A stretch of 64,000 bases of DNA, from positions 1-64,000 of the forward strand of contig JAZKJM010000007.1 of NCBI GenBank assembly GCA_040384265.1, in the 5' to 3' direction. Both the position numbers and the translations under genes were made by a program. The notes under the pieces are model-generated. The model was not told where the DNA came from, ran no database searches, and saw nothing but the letters and a program-made list of their open reading frames with translations. Shown here piece by piece: positions 11,894 to 21,782 of the stretch (its first letter is position 1; each line of letters opens with the position of its first letter). This stretch comes from Pseudomonadota bacterium (GTDB lineage Bacteria > Pseudomonadota > Alphaproteobacteria > Rickettsiales > UBA3002).

Positions 11894-12966
11894 TATTCCT
11901 TGATCTCCGACAGTTTGCTCGCCTGATCTTCCTTGATCAGCGCATCCGCAAACGCAGCAAGCCCGCTGCCTTCAATCACATGGTCGAGGTTATAGCTCGT
12001 CATGTTGATGCGGTGATCGGTCACGCGGCCCTGCGGGAAGTTGTAGGTGCGGATGCGCTCCGAACGATCGCCCGAACCCACCTGCCCTTTACGCGCCGCG
12101 GAACGCTCCAGTTCGCGCTTCTGGTATTCCGCATCATAAATGCGCGCGCGCAGGATTTTCAATGCCTTGGCCTTGTTTTTATGCTGCGATTTTTCATCCT
12201 GGCACTGCACCGTCACGCCGGTCGGGATATGCACAATCCGCACCGCCGAATCGGTCGTGTTGACGGACTGGCCACCGGGGCCCGAGGAGCGGAACACATC
12301 GACCCGCAGGTCGTTCTCGTTGAGCTGGATATCCACTTCTTCGGCTTCCGGCAGCACCGCTACGGTTGCGGCAGACGTATGGATCCGCCCTTGCGTTTCC
12401 GTTGTCGGCACACGCTGCACGCGGTGCACGCCGGACTCGAATTTCAGTTTCTGGAACACGTTTTTGCCGCTGATCGAAGCGCTCGCATCCTTGTAACCAC
12501 CGAGTGCGTTTTCCGAAAGCGAGAGCACTTCAAACCGCCAGCCCTGCAATTCCGCAAAGCGCTGATACATGCGGAACAGCTCGGCTGCAAACAGTGCCGC
12601 TTCGTCGCCGCCGGTGCCGGCACGCAATTCGAGAATCGCGTTTTTCGCATCTGCTTCATCCTTGGGCAGCAGCGCGATTTGCAGGTCTTCGGTCAGCTTC
12701 GGGATGAGCTTATCGAGCGCCGCTTTTTCCTCCAGCGCCAGCTCCTTGAGCCCGTCATCCTTACCGTTGATCATCACCTTGGCATCTTCCAGCTCCGCCG
12801 TCGCCTGACGCAGCGCCAGCGCGGTTTCGATCACGGGAGTGAGGTCGGAATATTCCTTGGAGAATTTTGCGAAATCACCGCCCTTGAGCGTATCCGGCGA
12901 GGAAATGGCATCACGCAATTCATGATGGCGTTTCACCAGCGTATCTATTTTTTTATCGAACGACAT
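11893..12966 (-). CDS. prfA: Peptide chain release factor 1
   Basis: The 357-residue RF1 recognises UAA and UAG stop codons and triggers peptide release. The catalytic loop [19 protein letters not shown] with GGQ is present, as is the codon-recognition region with [14 protein letters not shown]; the PxT form indicates RF1 rather than RF2. It overlaps the end of hisS by 14 nt and its stop overlaps the prmC start, so hisS, prfA and prmC are likely translated from one message. Confidence 0.97.
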   Translation of the reverse strand: MSFDKKIDTLVKRHHELRDAISSPDTLKGGDFAKFSKEYSDLTPVIETALALRQATAELEDAKVMINGKDDGLKELALEEKAALDKLIPKLTEDLQIALLPKDEADAKNAILELRAGTGGDEAALFAAELFRMYQRFAELQGWRFEVLSLSENALGGYKDASASISGKNVFQKLKFESGVHRVQRVPTTETQGRIHTSAATVAVLPEAEEVDIQLNENDLRVDVFRSSGPGGQSVNTTDSAVRIVHIPTGVTVQCQDEKSQHKNKAKALKILRARIYDAEYQKRELERSAARKGQVGSGDRSERIRTYNFPQGRVTDHRINMTSYNLDHVIEGSGLAAFADALIKEDQASKLSEIKE

Positions 12967-14221
12967 GGGCTTTCAACTTCTCTGTAAGTTGGTCACGCGG
13001 GAAGGTCTCCTGCGCGCCGGTTTTTAAATCCTTGAGGGTGACATTGCCTGCAGCGATTTCATCGTCACCAAGCATCACCGCATGGCTGGCACCGAGCTTA
13101 TCCGCCCGCGCCAGGCGCTTGCCCGCTTTGCCTTTATAAGCAATCTCGACCACCAAACCACTCTGCCGCAATTGCTGCGCAAGCGCCCAGGCCGAAGCCT
13201 CCGCCGCATCGCCCAGCGGCACGATGGCGATGGGGGGGGCATCCGCCGTTGTGTCATCCACAATCGCCAGCGCCTCGCGCAGGCCCACCAGCCGCTCCAC
13301 ACCCGCCGCGAAGCCGATGCCTGCCGTGTCCGGCCCGCCCATCAGCTTGACGAGGCCGTCATAGCGGCCGCCGGCCAGCACCGTGCCTTGCGCGCCGAGC
13401 TTGTCGGTGGTGAATTCGAACACCGTGTGGCTGTAATAATCGAGCCCGCGAACCAAGCGGCTATTCTCTTTGAACGCAATGCCAAGCGCGTTGAGCCCGT
13501 CTTTCACCGCCGCATAAAACGCCTGCGACGCCGCGTTGAAATGGTCATGCAGCGAGGGCGCGCCCGCCACAATAGCGCGGTCACCCTCGTTTTTGGAATC
13601 GAGAATACGCAGCGGGTTTTTGGTTAAGCGCAGCTTGCTATCGTCCGAGAGTTTATCGGCATGCTGGGTCAGGTAATCCACCAGCGCCGCGCGGTAATTG
13701 GCGCGGGACTCGGCATCGCCGAGCGAATTCAGCTCCAGCGTCACCGCATCCGCAAGGCCCAGCACACGCAGCGTCTGGGCGGCAAGGGCGATGGTTTCAA
13801 CATCCGCCGTTGGTTCACTCGCGCCCAGCAGCTCAACTCCGATCTGGTGGAACTGGCGCTGGCGGCCCTTTTGCGGGCGCTCGTAGCGGAAGGCGGGTCC
13901 GGCGTAAAAACATTTGAACGGCGTTTCCTGCGTCAGCTTGTTGCTGATGAAGGCGCGCACCACGGCGGCGGTAAATTCCGGCCGCAGGGTGATGCTTTCG
14001 TCCCCCGCCATCAGCGTATACATTTCTTTGCTGACCACATCCGACGTGTCGCCCAGCGTGCGCTTGAACACTTCCGTGAACTCAAAAATCGGCGTATCCA
14101 TGCGCGCGAAGCCGTAAAGCCGGGCGGTGCGCTGCGCAGCCGCGATCACGGCCTGATGGCGGGCAAATGCCTCGGCAAGCAAATCATGCGTCCCGCGCAC
14201 GGGCTGTAATTCTTGGGCCAT
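12953..14221 (-). CDS. hisS: Histidyl-tRNA synthetase
   Basis: This 422-residue class II synthetase attaches histidine to tRNA-His. It starts [19 protein letters not shown], carries motif 2 ([22 protein letters not shown]) and the histidine-binding signature [15 protein letters not shown], and has a GGRYDGL segment followed by the anticodon-binding domain. Length and motifs are those of bacterial HisRS. It is the first gene of a hisS-prfA-prmC-DUF4167 operon; its promoter should lie in the 131-nt gap to the right. Confidence 0.97.
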   Translation of the reverse strand: MAQELQPVRGTHDLLAEAFARHQAVIAAAQRTARLYGFARMDTPIFEFTEVFKRTLGDTSDVVSKEMYTLMAGDESITLRPEFTAAVVRAFISNKLTQETPFKCFYAGPAFRYERPQKGRQRQFHQIGVELLGASEPTADVETIALAAQTLRVLGLADAVTLELNSLGDAESRANYRAALVDYLTQHADKLSDDSKLRLTKNPLRILDSKNEGDRAIVAGAPSLHDHFNAASQAFYAAVKDGLNALGIAFKENSRLVRGLDYYSHTVFEFTTDKLGAQGTVLAGGRYDGLVKLMGGPDTAGIGFAAGVERLVGLREALAIVDDTTADAPPIAIVPLGDAAEASAWALAQQLRQSGLVVEIAYKGKAGKRLARADKLGASHAVMLGDDEIAAGNVTLKDLKTGAQETFPRDQLTEKLKAHVVR

Positions 14222-14352
14222 TAAAGCTAGGTGTCTCGCTAAATCTAGAGCGGTTTTTTTCTCGTAGCACTCGGTGCTACGCCTCGCGGCACATTGCCTG
14301 CGGTAGGGAACTTATGGCGGAATTAGCGATATAAAGCAAGGCCTATTAAGCC
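14222..14352 (-). other. Intergenic region upstream of hisS with hairpin
   Basis: The gap contains a perfect hairpin GTAGCAC-TCG-GTGCTAC next to a run of seven T on the plus strand. The T-run is on the wrong side for a terminator in either direction. Outer segments TCGCTAAATC and GGAATTAGCGA are weakly complementary. The layout recalls the palindromic elements at 17243, 27825 and 58374, but core similarity is too low to count it as a member. The hisS promoter must be here or just upstream. Confidence 0.35.
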
Positions 14353-15171
14353 CTATTTACCAATGATCAGCGTATTCCCACCCGATGCATCAGGAAGCAG
14401 TTGAAAAGGCGCATCTTTGAAATCTTGCGTGCCAACGCCAATACCGTTATTTTTGAGCATTGCTCTCAACGCTTGCACGTCGCTTTCATCCAACGTCAGG
14501 CGACCTTCTTTGGCTTTCGATGCAAAGCCGCTAACGGCGCTTGCCTCCAAGCCGGTCAGTTGAAGCTTGTCCCCCTCACCGAGTCTGAAATCTTTAATGT
14601 AGGTAACGCGCGCTCTGGATGTATCGACAACAAAAGTATCGGCGCCACGACCACCGGTCATTTGAACATCGCCCGTATTGATCAGCGTATCGTTTCCATC
14701 ACCGCCTTCAATGCGCGAAACAAAAGCGGCAGCGTGATTAATGATGGTAGTGTTCCCCTTCTTATTTCCATACACAACATCGCCATAGGAGCCCGTTTCT
14801 ATCGTATGACCGTTACCGGATTTGACATCCCACGCGATCCATTGCTCATCCCTACCTCTGCCAAGCTGTCTTCCCACAATATGCAATGGTTTATCGGAAT
14901 CTATTTCGACAACGTAATGAACAATTTTTCCAACGGGGATATTGCTATAGAGCCTATCGGTCGTTGGCACCTGTAAAGGCATTGGCGTAGCATCATTCAC
15001 CTTCACATAGATGTCGCCTTTTTTGCGATCGATGTATATTTCTGCGCCCGGTATCGCTGCGCCGCCGATATCATTCCTAAGTTTTTCTTTATCAGTAAGA
15101 TCGATATCTTTATCAGTAAACCGGACTAACGTCCCCCGACGAAGAGTGTCCTCAGTAACCCAATTAGCCAT
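14353..15171 (-). CDS. RTX-like calcium-binding repeat protein
   Basis: A 272-residue protein, starting MANWVTEDTLRRG behind a GGAGAG box (start 15171; the frame is open further up without a better site). It contains two RTX-type nonapeptides, GGDGNDTLI (156-164) and GGRGADTFV (173-181). DFRLGEGDKLQLTGL follows, a phrase typical of proteins with hemolysin-type repeats. There is no Sec signal, and the C-terminus is short and hydrophobic (GGNTLIIGK), compatible with type I secretion. It is short for an RTX toxin and lacks an obvious enzymatic domain. No type I transporter lies nearby. The N-terminal 150 residues are not recognised. Confidence 0.6.
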   Translation of the reverse strand: MANWVTEDTLRRGTLVRFTDKDIDLTDKEKLRNDIGGAAIPGAEIYIDRKKGDIYVKVNDATPMPLQVPTTDRLYSNIPVGKIVHYVVEIDSDKPLHIVGRQLGRGRDEQWIAWDVKSGNGHTIETGSYGDVVYGNKKGNTTIINHAAAFVSRIEGGDGNDTLINTGDVQMTGGRGADTFVVDTSRARVTYIKDFRLGEGDKLQLTGLEASAVSGFASKAKEGRLTLDESDVQALRAMLKNNGIGVGTQDFKDAPFQLLPDASGGNTLIIGK

Positions 15172-15295
15172 CGCTCTCTCCTGTGCTTTCGTTGTCCCGC
15201 TTATCAACGAGGCTTGTTGCGGGTATCACGTTATATTAACAGAAATGAAGAGCAGAAATATGACGGTTCGATGAATCTTGTTAAGTTACTGATTG

Positions 15296-16504
15296 CTAAG
15301 TGAACTTCCGGCTTACATAGGCCTCGACCCGGGCCTTGAATTCCTCGGCAATAGTGTCCCCGCGTAGCGTCGCCACTTTCACGCCGTCCTCGAATACTGG
15401 GGCGACGGGTGATTCTCCCGTGCCCGGCAGGCTGATGCCGATATGGGCATGTTTGCTCTCGCCCGGGCCGTTGACGATACAGCCCATGACCGCCACATGC
15501 ATGGCCGCCGCACCGGGATGGTCCTTCGCCCATTGCGGCATGCGGGCGCGCAGGAAGGTTTGGATGTCGGCGGCGAGTTCCTGAAAATAGGTGCTGGTCG
15601 TGCGCCCGCAACCGGGGCAGGCAACAACCAGCGGGGCGAAGTTTCGGATGCCCATCGTCTGCAGCAATTCCTGGGCGACGATGACCTCTCGCGTGCGGTC
15701 GCCGCCGGGCTCGGGCGTCAGCGAAATGCGCACCGTATCGCCGATGCCTTCCTGCAGCAAAACGGCGAGCGCTGCGGAAGAAGCAACGATGCCTTTGCTG
15801 CCCATGCCGGCCTCGGTGAGGCCCAGATGCAGCGCATAATCGCACCGCGCGGCAAGCGCGCGATAAACGGCGATGAGATCCTGCACCCGGCTGACCTTGG
15901 CGGAGAGGATAATGTTGCGGCTGGCCATACCCACGGCTTCGGCAGTGGCGGCGCTTTGCAGGGCGGAAACGACCAGCGCCTCGCGCGCCACCATCTCGGC
16001 AGGCAGCGGTGCCGCATGGGCAGCATTTTCATCCATCAACCGCGCCAGCAGCGCGTTATCCATCGAGCCCCAATTGACGCCGATGCGGATCGGTTTGTTG
16101 TAGGTCAGCGCAATCTCGACCATCTGCGAAAACTGCGCATCCTGCTTCTCGCCAAACCCGACATTGCCGGGGTTGATGCGGTATTTCGCCAGCGCCTGCG
16201 CCATTTCTGGAAACGCCGTCAGCAGGCGGTGGCCGTTATAATGGAAATCCCCCACCAGCGGGGCGCTTGGGCCACCGGCTAGCAGCTTTTCATAAATGGC
16301 AGGGACGGCTTTAGCTGCCGCTTCGTTATTGACGGTAATGCGCACCAGTTCCGACCCGGCTTCCGCCAGCTGGCGCACCTGGGCAACAGTCGCATCCACA
16401 TCCGCCGTGTCGGTATTGGTCATGGACTGGACGACGACCGGTGCCCCGCCGCCAATGGCGACGCCACCAATCTGCGTGCCAAGCGATGGGCGGCGCGGGG
16501 TCAT
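15296..16504 (-). CDS. ispG: 4-hydroxy-3-methylbut-2-enyl diphosphate synthase
   Basis: The 402-residue IspG (GcpE) is the iron-sulfur enzyme of the penultimate step of the MEP isoprenoid pathway, converting MEcPP to HMBPP. The N-terminal TIM-barrel has [17 protein letters not shown]. The C-terminal half has the 4Fe-4S cysteines in CPGCGRT and the third in [10 protein letters not shown], all conserved. Its start overlaps the stop of the upstream RodZ-like gene by 4 nt, an arrangement also seen in gammaproteobacteria (rodZ-ispG). The stop is followed by a 124-nt gap to the RTX-like gene. Confidence 0.97.
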   Translation of the reverse strand: MTPRRPSLGTQIGGVAIGGGAPVVVQSMTNTDTADVDATVAQVRQLAEAGSELVRITVNNEAAAKAVPAIYEKLLAGGPSAPLVGDFHYNGHRLLTAFPEMAQALAKYRINPGNVGFGEKQDAQFSQMVEIALTYNKPIRIGVNWGSMDNALLARLMDENAAHAAPLPAEMVAREALVVSALQSAATAEAVGMASRNIILSAKVSRVQDLIAVYRALAARCDYALHLGLTEAGMGSKGIVASSAALAVLLQEGIGDTVRISLTPEPGGDRTREVIVAQELLQTMGIRNFAPLVVACPGCGRTTSTYFQELAADIQTFLRARMPQWAKDHPGAAAMHVAVMGCIVNGPGESKHAHIGISLPGTGESPVAPVFEDGVKVATLRGDTIAEEFKARVEAYVSRKFT

Positions 16505-17196
16505 TCTTCGGTGCTCGCGGGGGCGGGGGTGGCGGGCTCCGCAGCAGGCTCTTCCGGTGCAGCAAGCGCCATACCGGACAGGTCGATGTCATCCATGAAA
16601 TACGTATCGTTCTCGATACGGTTGACCAGCCGCATCACGTTGTCGTCATAAAAACACGTGAGGAGCCCCTCGCCGGTCAGGCAGTCGAGATTTTGCGGGG
16701 TCGGCATTACCAAATTGCGCACGCTTTGCAGCATGGCTTCGGGCACCGGGGCGACGGCGGGCTCCTGCAGCTGCGGCTCCTTCGTGGTGCCGGAAATCTG
16801 GGTGAATACCAGCACTGCCAGCAAGGCGACCACCGCCGCCATGCCAAGGCCGCGCCAGTTGCGCGTGCTGCCAAGCCCATGATCATTCGGGCGCGGGGTG
16901 AAGGCTTGCGAGGGCGCAACAGGCGCTGGCGCCGCGCCGGTGAAGCACTGGGCGGTGACATGCTCGGCATCCAGCCCAAGGAACTCCGCGTAGGTATGGA
17001 TGTAGCCGCGCGCATAGACCTGGCCCGGCATCAGCTCGAAACGCCCCTCCTCGATCGCGCTGACATAGCGCGGGCGGATATGCAAGCGCTCGGAGACTTC
17101 CTGCTGCGTCAGGTTAAATTGCGCACGCAGATTGGCCATATACGCGCCGATATCGCGCGGGCTCATCGATTCGGGAATGCGGTGCGGCTGATTCAT
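16501..17196 (-). CDS. RodZ-like helix-turn-helix membrane protein
   Basis: The 231-residue protein has a cytoplasmic HTH domain near the N-terminus ([20 protein letters not shown] then [14 protein letters not shown]). A linker, one membrane segment ([17 protein letters not shown]) and a short Pro/Glu/Ala-rich periplasmic tail follow. This order is that of RodZ, which links MreB to the cell wall. The canonical C-terminal periplasmic beta domain is missing or reduced, so a shortened RodZ is more accurate than a full one. It overlaps ispG by 4 nt, supporting the rodZ-ispG pairing. Confidence 0.75.
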   Translation of the reverse strand: MNQPHRIPESMSPRDIGAYMANLRAQFNLTQQEVSERLHIRPRYVSAIEEGRFELMPGQVYARGYIHTYAEFLGLDAEHVTAQCFTGAAPAPVAPSQAFTPRPNDHGLGSTRNWRGLGMAAVVALLAVLVFTQISGTTKEPQLQEPAVAPVPEAMLQSVRNLVMPTPQNLDCLTGEGLLTCFYDDNVMRLVNRIENDTYFMDDIDLSGMALAAPEEPAAEPATPAPASTEE

Positions 17197-17242
17197 GGAT
17201 GTGGTTTAGTGAATGTCCGCGGCAAGTGCAATAGCGAGCTGC

Positions 17243-17407
17243 TAGGCACTGGTGTCCAATAAGCCCGTGGTTGGATTTTTGAGGATTTTTGAGCGAAAAT
17301 GGTAGGGTGATTTGCAGGAATAGCACCGCTATTTCAAAAATCAGCCTGCCGTTTGCAGCCAAAAAGACCAAAAAGACAGCCCCGGGATTAGTGGACACCA
17401 CTGCCTA
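17243..17407. repeat. Palindromic intergenic element A
   Basis: The left arm begins AGGCACTGGTGTCCA (17244 on) and the right arm ends TGGACACCACTGCCT (to 17406), imperfect inverted repeats of about 26 bp. A second stem lies inside, centred on AATAGC-ACC-GCTATT (17319-17333). The whole unit can fold into one long hairpin. The right arm runs into the ptsP stop codon. The core resembles those of elements B and C although the arms are unrelated. Confidence 0.6.
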
Positions 17408-19699
17408 AACATCCACCCCATGATCGCGCGCGAAACGCTCCAGCGGCAGGCGGATGGAGTGCAGCGGCTCGGTGCAGACATAATCGAGGTAATGGGCAAG
17501 GTCGCGCACATTCAGGCTGCGCAGCATGGCCTTCACCGGGCCAATGGCGGCTGGCGGCATCGACAGCGCGCGAATGCCACAGGCGATCAGCGCCATCGCA
17601 TCGACCGGGCGGGTTGCCATATCGCCGCAGAAACCAAGGGCGACCTTGTATTCATTGGCGCAGGCGACGATGTTTTTGATGACGCGCATCACGGCCGGGT
17701 TCAGCGTATCGTAGCGCCCGCTGACGCGCGCCGAGCCCCGGTCGCAGGCGAACAGGAACTGGAACAGGTCGTTACTGCCGATGGAAACAAAATCCACCCG
17801 GCTCATCAGCTCGGGTAGCTGGAACAGCAGCGACGGGATTTCCAGCATCGTGCCCACCCGCAATTCGGTGGGGGGGGTGATGCCCTCGTCCCGCGCCCGC
17901 GCCACTTCCTTGGTGAGCAGCGCTTTCATCGCATCGAATTCCGGAATCTCGGCGATGAAGGGGAACATGACCGAGAGTTTTTCGCCCGCGGCGGCGCGCA
18001 CCATGGCGCGCAATTGCTGGCGCAGGATGACCGGACGATCGAGCCCGATCCGCGACGCGCGCCAGCCCATAGCCGGGTTTTCCTCCGCGCCAATCTGGAT
18101 GTAGGGCACCTGCTTATCCCCACCAATATCGAACGAGCGGAAAATGACCGGCTTGCCCTTGGCCTTCTCGATGGAGTCGCGGTAGATGCGTTGCTGGTCG
18201 CCGACCGACGGCAGCTCGCGGCTAGCCATATAGGGAAGCTCGGTGCGAAACAGCCCCACCCCATCCACATCCGGCGCCGCGAGATGCTCGGCATGCACGA
18301 ACAAGCCGAGATTGAGGTTGAGCGAAATACGCACGCCATCAAGCGTCACCGGCGGCAAATCGCGCGTGGCAGCATAGGCCGCGACCTGACTGGCGCGCGC
18401 AGCAATTTCACTGTCGGCCGCCGCCTCGATATCCTCCGGCGGACGAATATAAATCAACCCCTGATCGCCCTGCACCACGGCCAGATCGCCGGTGCTGACC
18501 ACGTTCAGGATATTCTCCACCCGGCCCACCATCGGGATATCCATCATCCGCGCGATGATGGCGACATGGCTGGTCGCTGAACCCTCGGCGAGGATGACCC
18601 CCTTCAGGCGTTTCGCATCATATTCCAGCAGCTCTGCCGGCCCCAGCCCATTGGCGACAAGGATAAACGCATCCGGCAGCACACCCAGCGCCGCCGTCGG
18701 CTCCATGCCCTGCAGATGGTAGAGTAGCCGCTCGGAAAGATCCTCCAGATCATGCACCCGCTCCTGAATATAGGCGCTGGTAATCTGGCTGAGGCGGGCA
18801 TGCATTTCCTCCTGCACCTTACGCACCGCCGCTTCGGCAGTGAGGCCGGTATGGATGGCTTCGGCAATGCGGTCGATCCAGCCACGATCCTGGCTGAACA
18901 GGCGGTAGCTTTCCAGAATCTCGCGGTGGGCGCTGCCCTCTTCCAGCCCCGATTCATCGATCAGCGCGTTAACGGATTGCTGCAGCGACAGCAGCGCACC
19001 ATGGAAGCGCATTTCCTCTTCCTCGGGCGATTCGCTGACCAGCGTGGTGATCTCGATTTTGGGCCGGTGCAGCACAATCGGCGCTTTGGCAATGCCGCCT
19101 GCCAGCGTCTGCCCGCTGAGCTGCTGGGATTGCAGCATCGGGTGCTCGCCACCGGTGATTTCGAACAGATCGACAATCTTCGCGCCGACCACCAGTTCGG
19201 AAATGACCATCGCCACCGCATGCAGAATTTCCGCAAGGTCGGTCGTGTAGCTGCGCGCCTGTTTGCTTTGCACCACCAGCACGCCCATCGTTTTATGGCT
19301 GTGCAGCAGCGGCACACCGATGAAGGAGTGATACAGCTCCTCGCCCGTCTCCGGGCGGTAGGCAAATTTGGGATGCGATTGTGGCTCGGCGAGATTCAGG
19401 TCGAGCCCGGTGGCCGCCACCTCGCCCACCAGCCCCTCACCCACCCGCAAGCGGGTGACGTGCACGGAGGTTTGCTTCAACCCGTGGCTGGCATAAAGCT
19501 CCAGAATATCGCCCGGGCGCGCGAGATAAATCGAGCACACATCTGCATGCAGGGATTCCGCAATCGTGCGCACCAGCACATCGAGCCGCGACTGCGCGGT
19601 GCCGCTGCCCGCCGTCATCGCATCGCGCACCAGCCGCAGCAATTTTATCGGCGATTGAATCGCCGAATTCGTCGGATCGATGGGAATAATACTTGCCAC
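17405..19699 (-). CDS. ptsP: PEP-protein phosphotransferase PtsP (EI-Ntr)
   Basis: The 764-residue protein has an N-terminal GAF domain (about 20-165) followed by an Enzyme I module. Enzyme I-Ntr takes phosphate from phosphoenolpyruvate and passes it to NPr and EIIA-Ntr, a regulatory relay sensing nitrogen and potassium. The phospho-histidine site is GSATSHVAIIARMM. The PEP-binding barrel shows GVGLFRTELPYM, FRSFDIGGDKQ and the C-terminal GFCGDMATRPVD with the catalytic Cys. In many alphaproteobacteria ptsP lies between lysC and prfA; that order is kept loosely here. Confidence 0.95.
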   Translation of the reverse strand: MASIIPIDPTNSAIQSPIKLLRLVRDAMTAGSGTAQSRLDVLVRTIAESLHADVCSIYLARPGDILELYASHGLKQTSVHVTRLRVGEGLVGEVAATGLDLNLAEPQSHPKFAYRPETGEELYHSFIGVPLLHSHKTMGVLVVQSKQARSYTTDLAEILHAVAMVISELVVGAKIVDLFEITGGEHPMLQSQQLSGQTLAGGIAKAPIVLHRPKIEITTLVSESPEEEEMRFHGALLSLQQSVNALIDESGLEEGSAHREILESYRLFSQDRGWIDRIAEAIHTGLTAEAAVRKVQEEMHARLSQITSAYIQERVHDLEDLSERLLYHLQGMEPTAALGVLPDAFILVANGLGPAELLEYDAKRLKGVILAEGSATSHVAIIARMMDIPMVGRVENILNVVSTGDLAVVQGDQGLIYIRPPEDIEAAADSEIAARASQVAAYAATRDLPPVTLDGVRISLNLNLGLFVHAEHLAAPDVDGVGLFRTELPYMASRELPSVGDQQRIYRDSIEKAKGKPVIFRSFDIGGDKQVPYIQIGAEENPAMGWRASRIGLDRPVILRQQLRAMVRAAAGEKLSVMFPFIAEIPEFDAMKALLTKEVARARDEGITPPTELRVGTMLEIPSLLFQLPELMSRVDFVSIGSNDLFQFLFACDRGSARVSGRYDTLNPAVMRVIKNIVACANEYKVALGFCGDMATRPVDAMALIACGIRALSMPPAAIGPVKAMLRSLNVRDLAHYLDYVCTEPLHSIRLPLERFARDHGVDV

Positions 19700-19862
19700 A
19701 AATGCCGCCTTCTGTGTGAGCGATGCGACGTTTCGCGGCTGTTACTGCGCCGCTTTTACCGCAGCAACATCATGCGGGTATCGCCCCGGCTCGTCAACCG
19801 CTTTTCACAGATAGCACGCGCTGCAGTGCAAGAAGAAAACCCCGGGAACATAGCCGGCTTCG

Positions 19863-20537
19863 TTACCTTCCTTCGCGAGATCTCTGAGCAAAATTTTGGC
19901 GGAAGCGCCCTTCATCATTAACTTTCTGGTCTTGAGACTCCCGATGACCCAGGTTCCCCAAGGCCAGATCAACCATGTCACCGGGTGTAAGGGTTACATC
20001 CCCTGTGCACACTACCCCGGCTAGTTTTAAATTCTGACCATGCCGCGTGATATTGCTAGTGTTTTGCTCCAGAATATCCGCTTCATTCACACCACCGTTT
20101 AAGCGCTGGACAACATTACGAGCAAAAATATCCTGGTAATCTTTCGGCCCCATCTTCTTGAAGAAGGGAAACTTGTCATCCAGGCCCCAGCCAACCTTCG
20201 CTTCTTTTGAAGGCGCGGAATTATCAAACACGACCGCAAATGACTTTGGCTCCTGCTGTCCGAACCATTCTATCTTGCTGTCATTGAAAAAGGAGCCCTC
20301 GCTTAGACCCTCAACTCTCGACGATCGAATATAGACAGAGAGAAATGCGTCATTGTACGCAATGCTGCTGCTACCGCTGAACACACTGCGTATGGTGACA
20401 GGCTTGGTGAGGGCGCAAGCACCATTGGATACTGCAACATGGCGAGACGTCGGATTGGTTATGTTGTAATCTTTATAATCCCCGGTCCTCGTGACCGTAC
20501 CATTCGTGTAGGCTGTCTCGCCATATGTTCTATCCAT
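19863..20537 (-). CDS. Uncharacterised protein
   Basis: I do not recognise this 224-residue protein. It begins MDRTYGETAYTNGTVTRTGD and contains NGACALTKPVTIRSVFSG and a FDNSAPSKEAKVGWGLDDKF stretch. The C-terminus is charged and Gln/Arg-rich. There is no clear signal peptide or membrane segment. ATG 20537 has a GGGG box nearby; a TTG at 20594 would add 19 residues. The upstream 80 nt are very AT-rich and the codon use is less GC-biased than in the neighbours, which hints at a transferred or fast-evolving gene. It lies between ptsP and the nitronate monooxygenase gene, apparently with its own promoter. Confidence 0.55.
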   Translation of the reverse strand: MDRTYGETAYTNGTVTRTGDYKDYNITNPTSRHVAVSNGACALTKPVTIRSVFSGSSSIAYNDAFLSVYIRSSRVEGLSEGSFFNDSKIEWFGQQEPKSFAVVFDNSAPSKEAKVGWGLDDKFPFFKKMGPKDYQDIFARNVVQRLNGGVNEADILEQNTSNITRHGQNLKLAGVVCTGDVTLTPGDMVDLALGNLGHRESQDQKVNDEGRFRQNFAQRSREGR

Positions 20538-20672
20538 GCATGCCCCAGGCTGTTCTACTTCGATCAGCCTAGCAGCTTCATGGTCAATTTTCAATCATTA
20601 TGGCATTATTATTGAGCTTTTTTGTTAATGTTTAATGAAATACACTTCTTATAAAAAATCTATTAAAACAAT

Positions 20673-21686
20673 TTAATACAATATGTTGACATCCAAATAT
20701 GCGGTCGCCTGCCCCAGCAGTTCGTCAACAATCTCCTGCGCGGATTGAATGCTGCTTACCATGCCGACCGACTGCCCGGCCATCAGCGAGCCGCGCTCGA
20801 CATCGCCGTCGATCACCGCTTTGCGTAAGGAACCAGCCCAGAAATGCTCGATGGCGAGCTGGCCTTCTTCCTTGGTTTGGGCACCGGAGAAAACTTTCTC
20901 CACCGTCTCTTTCTGGAAGCGGGTGAATTCCTCGCTCGCCTTATTCACAATCGCCCGCACTGGGATTACCGGGAAATCCGGATGGTACTGGACGCTCGGC
21001 ATCGCATCGCGCGCATTGGCGTTGATGAAGGATTTCTTGAAATTCGCATGCGCAATCGACTCGCTCGCACACACAAACCGCGTGCCGAGCTGGACGCCGG
21101 AGGCACCCATTTCCAGATAGCTCACCATCGCCTCGCCGCGGCCAATGCCGCCCGCCACGAACACCGGCACATCGCGGATCACCGGCAGGATTTCCTGCGC
21201 CAGCACCGAGGTCGAAACCGGGCCGATATGGCCGCCAGCTTCAGTGCCTTCGATGACGAGCGCATCCACACCCATCCGCACCAGTTTCTTGCCAATCGCC
21301 GCTGTCGGCGCAAAGCCGATCACCTTGCAGCCGCCCTCCTTCAGGCGATTGATGGTCGGCCCTTTGGGCATGCCGCCCGCCAGCACCACATGCGTGACCT
21401 TATTCGCAATGCAGGTTTCCACCAATTGATCGAGCTGCGGATGCATCAAAATCAGGTTCACGCCGAATGGTTTTTGCGTCAATTGCTGCGTTGCAACAAT
21501 TTCTTTGTGCAGCAATTCCGGCGGCATCGACGACGCTGCGATCACGCCAAACGCGCCCGCATTACTAAGCGCTGCCACCAGGTTGCGCTCGCTCACCCAG
21601 CTCATCGCACCACCCATCATGGCATGTTCAGTGCCCAGCAATTCACGGCCACGGGCCCACAGATCGTTCAATGTTGCAGCAGCCAT
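20673..21686 (-). CDS. Nitronate monooxygenase / 2-nitropropane dioxygenase family
   Basis: This 337-residue FMN enzyme has a TIM-barrel with MGGAMSWVSERNLVAALSNAG at the start, GTEAGGHIGP (flavin phosphate/active-site His) and a later VFVAGGIGRGEAMVSYLEMGASGVQLGTRF block. The family oxidises alkyl nitronates or, in FabK members, reduces enoyl-ACP; the GTEAGGH motif favours the nitronate monooxygenase side. It lies after lysC on the same strand, separated by a palindromic repeat. The exact substrate is not determinable. Confidence 0.85.
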   Translation of the reverse strand: MAAATLNDLWARGRELLGTEHAMMGGAMSWVSERNLVAALSNAGAFGVIAASSMPPELLHKEIVATQQLTQKPFGVNLILMHPQLDQLVETCIANKVTHVVLAGGMPKGPTINRLKEGGCKVIGFAPTAAIGKKLVRMGVDALVIEGTEAGGHIGPVSTSVLAQEILPVIRDVPVFVAGGIGRGEAMVSYLEMGASGVQLGTRFVCASESIAHANFKKSFINANARDAMPSVQYHPDFPVIPVRAIVNKASEEFTRFQKETVEKVFSGAQTKEEGQLAIEHFWAGSLRKAVIDGDVERGSLMAGQSVGMVSSIQSAQEIVDELLGQATAYLDVNILY

Positions 21687-21697
21687 TTATCCCCCGA

Positions 21698-21778
21698 TTG
21701 TCATGCCAGCGAAGGCTGGCATCCAGTTCTATTCCTTGTGCTCCGCACGCTAGATGCCAGCTTTCGCTGGCATGACAA
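21698..21778. repeat. Paired inverted palindromic repeat (MPAKAGI type)
   Basis: Two 26-bp arms, 21698-21723 and 21753-21778, are reverse complements with one mismatch. Each arm is itself a small hairpin (GCCAGC-GAAG-GCTGGC in the first). Read through, the repeat encodes VMPAKAGIQ-like peptides, a dispersed intergenic repeat well known in proteobacterial genomes. It sits between the lysC stop and the next start on the same strand and could cap or attenuate that transcript. It has no T-run of a classic terminator. Confidence 0.8.
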
Positions 21779-21782
21779 GTGT

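Noticed and set aside
14230-14340. A fourth palindromic element upstream of hisS
   Set aside because: It has a GTAGCAC/GTGCTAC hairpin, but arm pairing is weak and the core blocks shared by B and C are absent, so it is kept only as an intergenic note.
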